Part shown: one piece after another, positions 5,741-11,027 of the stretch
Position numbering within the stretch: the first letter of the stretch is position 1
Layout of the letters: each line of letters starts with the position of its first letter
Source: Russula earlei
Lineage: Eukaryota; Basidiomycota; Agaricomycetes; Russulales; Russulaceae
Assembly: GCA_025769875.1 (NCBI GenBank)
Contig: JAGFNK010001310.1
Location: 1-11,027 of the forward strand
Direction of reading: 5' to 3'
Length of the DNA: 11,027 bases
Position numbers and translations under genes: made by a program
Notes under the pieces: generated by a model
The model's input: only the letters and a program-made list of their open reading frames with translations
Told to the model about the DNA's origin: nothing
Databases searched by the model: none

Positions 5741-7440
5741 TCATCTTGAACCTAAAATCGTTGCTACTTCATATTCCTCTTCTCCTTCCACCAATTCTGC
5801 TTCTGGATTGGTATAGTTGGCCCCATGCTCCTCGGTTTCCTTGTAAGGTGTCAATAAGGAGGCATGAAACGTGTTATGGATCCTCCAGCGGCTAGGGAGA
5901 TCCAATCTGTATGTCACCGGGCTAATCACCTCTGTGATTTCAAAGGGCCCATATCTTTTTGGGCGTAGTTTCACTGTAGGATGTGTCATTTTTAGGTTGG
6001 TGCTGTCGAGCCATACCCTTTCTCCTTTCTGATAAGGTTGGAAACTTCTTCCTCGCTTCCACATTAGGGAAGCGATCTTCATCGCTTCTTGTGCCTGTGA
6101 TCTCGCTTCCTGGATCCGGACTTTCCAATTGTCTATTCTTGGTATCTTGCTTTCCCGATTTGGTTGGTGTGCTTTGGGCGTAAAACCCATCCATAAGAAG
6201 AAAGGGGATTGTCTGGTTGTCTCTGAAACATTAGAATTCATCGTGTATTGCACCAGAGGCAGCCAATCCACCCAGTCGTCTTGTTGGTGGTTGCAAAAGA
6301 TTCTTAGCGATGTTTCCATCGTCTGATTTGTTCTTTCTGATTGTCCATCTGTCTGAGGATGGTAGGCAGTGCTGATATTCTGTTTGATATGCAGCTGGTC
6401 GCAAAGTTCCCTAATGAACTTGGAACTTATTAGTTTATCTCGATCGGATATGATCTTGCTTGGTACTCCCACAAATGGGAATATTCTGTCCTTATAGAGC
6501 TGTGCTAGCTCTTCTGCGTCCATTTCTTCTTTGCAAGGAAGCAAGATGACGCCTTTAGTACAATCGTGGTCAGTGACAGTCAATATACTGTCATATCCTT
6601 TCGACTTCGGCAATTTGACCACAAAGTCCATGCTGACAGTCGAGAAGGGAGTAGCCCCTTCTTCTGGTGGAATGGGATACAAGGGAGGTCGATTTGGATG
6701 AGTGTTTGACTTGTTACTTTGGCAAATTGCGCATCCTTCCACATATCGATCGACAAAGCGTCTTATGGTGGGCCACCAGTAGTATCGCATCATTCCCAGT
6801 AATGTTTTAGCTTTTCCTGGGTGTCCTGCTGTGGGACTGTCATGATACTGTTCCAGTAAGGTCCTGTGGGTTCCTTCGTCGCCTGTAACCACCAAGGCTT
6901 CATTCTTCCACCATAAGTTATGTCGCTTCTCCAGTCGGTGTCTCTGTACCCAATCAAGTAACTTTAATCGGTGTCTTTCTTCCCCTTGTTGGTTCTTTAT
7001 CCGTTCTTCCAATGCAGTAGTGTGCATTACTCGAATAAAAAGATGGTCAGGTAGCGCGACCACTTCTTCTTTATCCCCTAGTCCATCGTCAAGGTCAGGT
7101 CTCCTTGACAGGGCATCTGCTTTATTCCTTGCTCCTGCCTGATGTTTCAATTCTAAGTCGAAGTCTGCCAAGAAGGTAATGTATCTTGCCACTCGACCAT
7201 TTATTCGCTGAGGGTGTCGGTAATGCAACAGGTTCGCATGGTCTGTATAAACCACCACCTTATGCTTTGCTCCCATGAGTAGGTGTCGCCAGTGTTTCAA
7301 GGCTCGCACCATGGCTAAGAACTCTTTGTCCCATATGTCGTAGTTCTTCTCTGCTTGTTTCAAGGCTGCTGAGAAGTAGCCTATTGGCCTCCTCTTCCCT
7401 TGTTCGTCCTTCTGGAATAATACTGCTCCAATGGCATAAT
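5741..7440 (-). CDS. pol: Gypsy Pol: RNase H, integrase, GPY/F module and start of chromodomain
   Basis: Open for about 565 codons to the TGA at 5741-5743. Numbering from a TTG at 7361-7363: RNase H Glu in DKEF (E14) and Asp in YTDHAN (D41); integrase zinc finger H174, H181, C211, C214; catalytic D246 (SMDF), D307 (SDRD) and E343 (QSERT), with exactly 35 residues between the last two; GPY/F module around 470-476 (RYGPF), then HNTFHASLL; chromodomain start at 530-540. All core residues needed for strand transfer are present. There is no natural start: it continues the RT frame after a one-base insertion near 7437-7441 that splits the first RNase H Asp motif (VDAS) from the rest. Function: removal of the RNA template and DNA integration. 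Confidence 0.93.
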
Positions 7441-8935
7441 TGGGACGCGTCTACTTCCAGTTCAAAGGGTCGCTCCTCATCAGGATGGAGCAGGACAGGG
7501 TCAGAAGATACTATCTGGATAAGTCGTTCCAAAGCATCTTTGCATTCTTGGGTCCATTCAAATGGCACCCCTTTCTTTGTCAAGGCAATAATGGGTCGAG
7601 CAATCTGACTGAATCCTCGAATGAAAGCCCTATTGTAACTGAGGACTCCCATGACTTTGCGCACTTCATGTACGTCCTTGACTTCCCGAGGCCAGTCTGT
7701 GATTCCTCAGACTTTGGAGGCCTCAATTTTCATCTTCCCTTCGTCTATGTCCCATCCTAGCATGGTTAGTTTTCGCACCATGAACTGGCACTTCTGGGGT
7801 TTCAGGAAGTATGACTTCTTCTGCATCAGCGTGAGTAGTTCGTTGACACATTGCTCATGGATTTCTAATTGTTCAGGACTGTCCCCCGTGGCAATTCCAA
7901 AGTCATCCAGATAGTTGACCGTGTATTCTGCCCATCGGTCCAGCCAGTCACCGAAGTCTCTTCTCATCAGCCTAGTAAAGAAGGCTGGTGCGTTCTTGAG
8001 CCCAAAATACATGACGTTGGGCAGGTAGGTTCCATATGGCGTCTTGAAGGCTGCCTTCCAGCGATCTCCTTCTGCCAGTCGCACATTATTGTATCCCCAT
8101 CGTATGTCGAATTTGGAGAAGACCTTTTTCCCTCGGAGTCTTTCCACCTCTTGTTCCAGATGTGGTAAAGGTTCATTGTCTCGTCTAGTCCACTGATTTA
8201 GTCGTCGATAGTCTACAATGATCCTCTTCTCCTTGCTGTCCTTCTTGCCAATGAAGAACACCGGAGATGTGTAGCTGGATGGACCTGGAGTGATGTATTG
8301 CTTCTCTACTTCATCAGCTAGGAATTTCTTGAGGTATTCTCGCTCATCTCGTGTAAGGGGGTACACTTTGCAGTTTAGTTCCTTTGGTGCGTCAGGTAAC
8401 AGCTCTATCTGCATGTCTGGTTCCCTTGGTGGTGGGAATCTCTGGGACTTCTCTTCTGAGAAGACATCGGCAAAGCGGTGGAATTGCTTTGGAACATTGG
8501 CAAGGGGATCCTCTCCTTCCTGTGGTTTAATCGACTGCTGGGCCCACTTCTGAGCAATAGTTGTCTTTTGTAGGTAAATGGCTTCCCCTTTCTTCAATTG
8601 TCGGTTTTCATCTCTTGCTCGCTTTTGGAGTTTTGCGACATAGAGATCCAGGTACTTGTATCGAGCAGTCTCAATCTGTACCGTTCCTTCCATCAGCTGT
8701 CCTTTCTTCCAGTTGATGGTGGGGTCAAATTCATATAGGAAGGGATATCCCAGGATGACCCGATCCATTCCTAAATCTGTGAGATAGAACCTTTGCAAGC
8801 TCTCCTTCTCCTTGTATCGGACGCGAAGCCAGCAGTAATGGGTGAGTTCCCCTTGCTTATTCTGGGTTCCGTCGACGTTTCGTACTACCATGGGTTCATG
8901 TAGTTCTTGTTTCCCAATCTTCAGTCTTTCCAAGC
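7441..8935 (-). CDS. pol: Gypsy Pol: end of protease and reverse transcriptase
   Basis: Open from about 8940 to TGA 7707-7709, and in the same frame beyond it to about 7441. Numbering from a TTG at 8931-8933: protease C-terminal motif VILGYPFL (59-66); RT fingers with SPVFFIGKKD and RIIVDYRRLN (223-246); catalytic Asp in FSKFD (D276); FGLKNAPAFF; YLDD with D343-D344; then the thumb/connection reading into the RNase H VDAS motif after the TGA. The TGA sits where a residue just before the GI-x-DWP motif is expected, probably an Arg codon CGA. A one-base indel near 8936-8945 separates it from the protease active-site frame. It copies element RNA into DNA; the residues for catalysis are intact but the frame is not. 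Confidence 0.93.
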
Positions 8936-9105
8936 TGAGTGATCGATGAAGTTCTCTGTTGCTCCACTGTCTAGTAGAGCAGATTCCTCGGCCGTTGTGT
9001 GTGCAGTGACGAAAGTGAACGGAATATTCATAGCATTCAGTCTTCTAATGTACACTTGCAACACACTATTCTTCCTAAGCCAGGCCGTCGACTTAGGTGT
9101 TCCTA
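8936..9105 (-). pseudogene. pol: Gypsy aspartic protease, N-terminal part (start of Pol)
   Basis: A minus-strand frame, -1 relative to the end of gag, reads through to LLDSGATENFID, the retroviral-type protease active site (DSG at about 8963-8971). It has no start codon of its own and begins where gag stops, so it is probably reached by -1 frameshifting at 9106-9112. The frame then breaks just after FID (8936-8945), where one base is gained or lost and the rest of the protease continues in the next frame. Protease releases Gag and Pol proteins from the precursor. Confidence 0.8.
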
Positions 9106-9112
9106 AAAACCC
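9074..9112 (-). promoter_or_regulatory. Candidate -1 programmed ribosomal frameshift signal at the gag stop
   Basis: Minus strand: the heptamer G-GGT-TTT (9112-9106) in the gag frame fits the X-XXY-YYZ slippery rule and is followed at once by the gag stop TAG (9105-9103). After an 8-base spacer comes a perfect 6-bp stem, CCTAAG (9097-9092) with CTTAGG (9079-9074), around a 12-base loop. Slipping back one base enters the protease frame. The known L-A virus site is GGGUUUA, one base different. I saw no clear pseudoknot partner for the loop. Confidence 0.6.
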
Positions 9113-9685
9113 TGTTCCATCAGTTCTTCCAACAAGTCCTCCTTTTGTTTGGTGGACATCTTCTTTATGGACGCCGAGGAGGAGCTCTTGTTATAGGTAG
9201 GAGGAGGAGATGTAGATCGTCCGGAGACAGTGCTTTTCATTTCCACTATCCCCTGAGTCGTCCTCCTTCTCTGTTTCCAGAGCTCGAGCTTTCCCTTTGT
9301 CCCTTGGGTTACTTGATTTCTTCTTGACTCTGTCCTTGTCAGGACAGTTCCGACTGATATGTCCTGCTTTCTTGCAGATGAAGCATTTCCCTTCTGCTAG
9401 CAGTTTCTTCTTTTCCTCTATCAGAGGAGGACGTCGCTTGGTCCTTGCTGCATCAGTGGATACTGAGTCCACTTCCATTGCATTCGGATCTCTTTGGTTT
9501 CGCCTTTTCCCAACCTGTAGGGATTTCATGCGATTTTCCCTGGTGGTCAACGATCCACCTCCAGATCCAATATTGGCTTTCATGAGCTGGTCTCTGGCCT
9601 GTTCTTCCCTGGCAGCATTGATCCATGCTCGTAGATCATTGATGGCAGGTATATCTCTGACTGGTCGATTGTAGATTCGTCGCAC
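9103..9685 (-). pseudogene. gag: Gag C-terminal half with CCHC nucleocapsid knuckle
   Basis: From 9685 leftward: a short capsid tail (IYNRPVRDIPAINDLRAWI), a basic linker with RRNQRDPNAMEVDS, then the zinc knuckle C-F-I-C-KKAG-H-ISRN-C (CX2CX4HX4C, near 9385-9344) and a Lys/Asp-rich tail. The frame reads into a stop at 9191-9193, but a one-base indel near 9236-9246 moves the likely true frame to one that continues Ser/Pro-rich, then helical (KQKEDLLEELMEQGF), to TAG 9103-9105. The valine at 9685 is not a start; the frame continues upstream to about 9808. The knuckle binds element RNA for packaging. Confidence 0.85.
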
Positions 9686-10165
9686 CAGCCAGGTGATTAG
9701 TCCAGCCTTGTAGGCTTCTACTGCTCCTGGTGAATTCTGGTCCCATCCTGCTTTACTGAGCAGAACAAGGAACTTGCTGGTATAGTCATCCAGCGATGCT
9801 TGCTTTAGACATGGACAGTTTGTTGTAGCTCCATGAAAGCGTCTTCAGGCTCTGTGGTGTCTTTGAATTCTCTGAAAGAAGTCATCCACAAATTCAGTCC
9901 AAAAGAGCATGTCAGTTGGATCTAGCTGCACTGGTGCATAGGGAGACGGGTGGGTCCCCATTTCTTTTGCTTCTACCAGATTCGTTGATTGACCACCATT
10001 CCATGCACTTTCTCTCCTTTGATGTAGGTGAGAGCTAGGGCTACTCGCTTCATTGGAATAGTCATGGTTGGGTTGTCGCGTTGGAGCAGATTCCATAGAT
10101 TGAAATCCTGGACAAAGTACTGTCATCTTTTCCTGTCTCCTTTGAAGACTTCAGGAGGGTCTCCC
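9686..10165 (-). pseudogene. gag: Gag capsid-like core, frame-broken
   Basis: Resembles the gypsy retrotransposon Gag core: PPEVFKGDR, then LWNLLQRDNPTM and VALALTYIKGEKVHGM, followed in another frame by DPTDMLFWTEFVDDFF, then EFKDTTEPEDAFMEL, then SLDDYTSKFLVLLSKAGWDQN. The pieces lie in order but in alternating frames, with breaks near 9990, 9878 and 9805, plus a TGA at 10123-10125. The hallmarks KGDR and W-x-EFVDDF are typical of fungal gypsy Gag. A minus-strand ATG at 10126 opens a 93-codon frame, but it follows the wrong frame at first and is an artefact of the breaks. Not translatable as one protein in this copy. Confidence 0.8.
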
Positions 10166-10189
10166 TTTTAGAGATCCGTTGCCCCCATG

Positions 10190-10377
10190 GGGGCCTGGTT
10201 GCCGGCTGAGGTGCCAGATTCGCCCTGGTCATACAGGAGGTGCTGCTGGTGGTCCCCTGCTGGAGGGGCCTCCTCCAGGTGGCCTCCTCCTGGTACTGGT
10301 GGACCTCGGGTCCGAAGGGGACTCCTCCACCTCCAGGTGGTCCTCCTGCTCCAGGTGGGACCTCCTCCCGGGTTTAC
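10190..10377 (-). repeat. Gly/Pro-rich degenerate repeat within gag
   Basis: Minus-strand motif close to CCACCTGGAGGAGG, in variants with AGCAGGAGG, GGTGGAGG and GGAGGC, recurs about five times. It would code for a Pro-Gly-Gly-rich, collagen-like linker between the Gag N-terminal region and the core. Repeated slippage fits the frame confusion seen here; all three frames are partly open. Confidence 0.7.
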
Positions 10378-10993
10378 TAACGATGGCGGGGCCTGCTCTT
10401 CCACTGCTGTTGGGTGGCAATGGTGGCTGTCTGCGTTGCTGCAATGGTAGCCATTTCGACTGATTCTTCTGGTTCTTCAACGATTGTTGGTTCAATGGGC
10501 GAGACGTGTACTGTCTGCTCTAGTCTTTCAGCTAGCTCCAATACTTCTGGTGCTTCTGCTTTCTGATCTGTAGTCGGAGGGTCCGACTGTTCTGTTTCTC
10601 CACTTGATGACTTTTGTATCAATGGAGCTGGGTCGTCTACTACTGGCTTCTGGGTTCCCAATGAGTAGTATAAGGATCTGTCTGGTTCCTAAACCTAGGA
10701 CCTTATATTCGTCGATGTCTTCGTCCTCTCCTGCGTAGGGACGTCCTTTGTGGTAATCAAAAGTACCACTGATCGTTGATGTATTCACAAGGAAGGTAGC
10801 TTCCTTTGTATCGGACCTCGTATCTGTTAGGCCCTTCCTGGTCTGCCCAACACCAGATGGCAGTTCCTTTGATTCCTGAGGGTAGATCGTCCCTCTCTCT
10901 AGCTTTGAACCAACCAAATTTGGTTCCTTGCTTTGATTTCTGGTTGAACTTTACGCGTATGCTATGTTCTCCTTCGATTTCCAGTTTGTCCAC
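10377..10993 (-). pseudogene. gag: Gag N-terminal region, unrecognised, in three frames
   Basis: Read leftward: frame one from about 10993 (KLEIEGEHSIRVKF, GWFKARERDDLPSG, WCWADQEGPNRYEVRY, LPCEYINDQWYF, stop at 10757-10759); a second frame from about 10770 (DYHKGRPYAGEDEDIDEYKVLGL); a third from about 10690 (SLYYSLGTQKPVVDD, then a long Glu/Thr/Pro-rich acidic stretch) to a stop at 10377-10379. The order and composition suggest one ORF split by two indels, lying just upstream of the Gag core. I do not recognise the Trp/Tyr-rich first part as any named domain. The frame is closed by a TAG near 11010, so the start is probably inside the window or lost. Confidence 0.5.
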
Positions 10994-11027
10994 TCGCCAC
11001 TGCCTTTCCTAGGGAGTCGGGACTTGT

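Larger units (their letters stand above)
3345..11027 (-). mobile_element. Ty3/gypsy chromovirus-type LTR retrotransposon, 5' end outside window
   Basis: Minus-strand order: gag (10993-9103), protease, RT, RNase H, integrase, chromodomain, a C-terminal extension, polypurine tract, 3' LTR. RT before integrase and the chromodomain after a GPY/F module identify a gypsy chromovirus. At least 7.7 kb is present; the 5' LTR and primer-binding site lie beyond 11027. Gag has several frame changes, pol has two, and TGA stops fall at 10123, 7707 and 5741, whereas the last 625 codons are clean. It is CpG-rich compared with the copia copy to its left, so it is younger. The base 3340-3344 flank (AGGAG) would be its target duplication; the other copy is out of view. 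Confidence 0.92.

Noticed and set aside
5741..5743. TGA in the chromodomain as a programmed read-through site
   Set aside because: It falls inside a structured domain rather than between domains and looks like the other CGA-to-TGA losses; no downstream recoding element was seen.
7437..7441. RNase H frame break as a second programmed frameshift
   Set aside because: It splits a catalytic motif and has no slippery heptamer; a one-base insertion is simpler.
9297..9674. Plus-strand 125-codon ORF
   Set aside because: Antisense to the gag nucleocapsid with its clear CCHC knuckle; no motif of its own.
1..11027. tRNA, rRNA, CRISPR, bacterial-type operon or ribosome binding sites
   Set aside because: No cloverleaf, rRNA stretch, spacer array or bacterial gene organisation was seen; all coding sequence is retrotransposon-derived.

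Overview
This window is a pile of nested LTR retrotransposons. I found no host gene, tRNA, rRNA or CRISPR array. The long gypsy polyprotein carries a chromodomain, and both pol types resemble those common in mushroom-forming fungi. I therefore infer a filamentous fungal genome, most likely a basidiomycete (Agaricomycetes). That placement rests on family resemblance only, because no host marker is present.

Left part, 1-2886 (minus strand): an old, broken Ty1/copia pol. Read from right to left it holds the C-terminal part of the integrase core (about 2600-2886), the IN-RT linker (2141-2600 and 1467-1698) and the start of the reverse transcriptase (605 down to base 1, running off the window). 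It is cut by two LTR-like insertions. One is at 1704-2135 (TGTTGA...TCAACA, flanked by TGGGA on both sides) and one at 611-1461 (flanked by GTGAG). Removing each insertion with one flank copy puts the copia reading frame back in register. The copia pieces contain almost no CpG (one CpG in about 1.6 kb), while the insertions do contain CpG, so the copia copy is the older, long-methylated layer.

Middle, 2887-3344: a non-coding, CpG-containing block of unknown identity. It has a 13-bp inverted repeat, a duplicated unit of about 70 bp and a 7-bp tandem repeat. It abuts the copia integrase abruptly.

Right part, 3345-11027 (minus strand): a Ty3/gypsy chromovirus whose 5' LTR lies beyond the window. 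From its 5' side it holds a frame-broken gag (about 10993-9103) with a CCHC knuckle, and a protease start containing DSGATENF. Next come a reverse transcriptase with YLDD, an RNase H, an integrase with HHCC and a D-D-35-E triad, and a chromodomain. The chromodomain continues in the same frame into an uninterrupted 571-codon extension (5578-3863) that has a predicted coiled coil and a second CCHC knuckle. A polypurine tract and a 477-bp 3' LTR (3345-3821, with a TATA box) close the element.

The three most notable points are: the C-terminal extension, intact while gag is wrecked; a candidate -1 ribosomal frameshift signal at the gag stop (slippery GGGTTTT, 8-nt spacer, 6-bp stem); and CpG content that dates the layers. 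Nearly all in-frame stops are TGA, consistent with CGA to TGA decay. Gag and pol carry several single-base frame breaks, so this copy is probably not autonomous unless some of the breaks are assembly errors.
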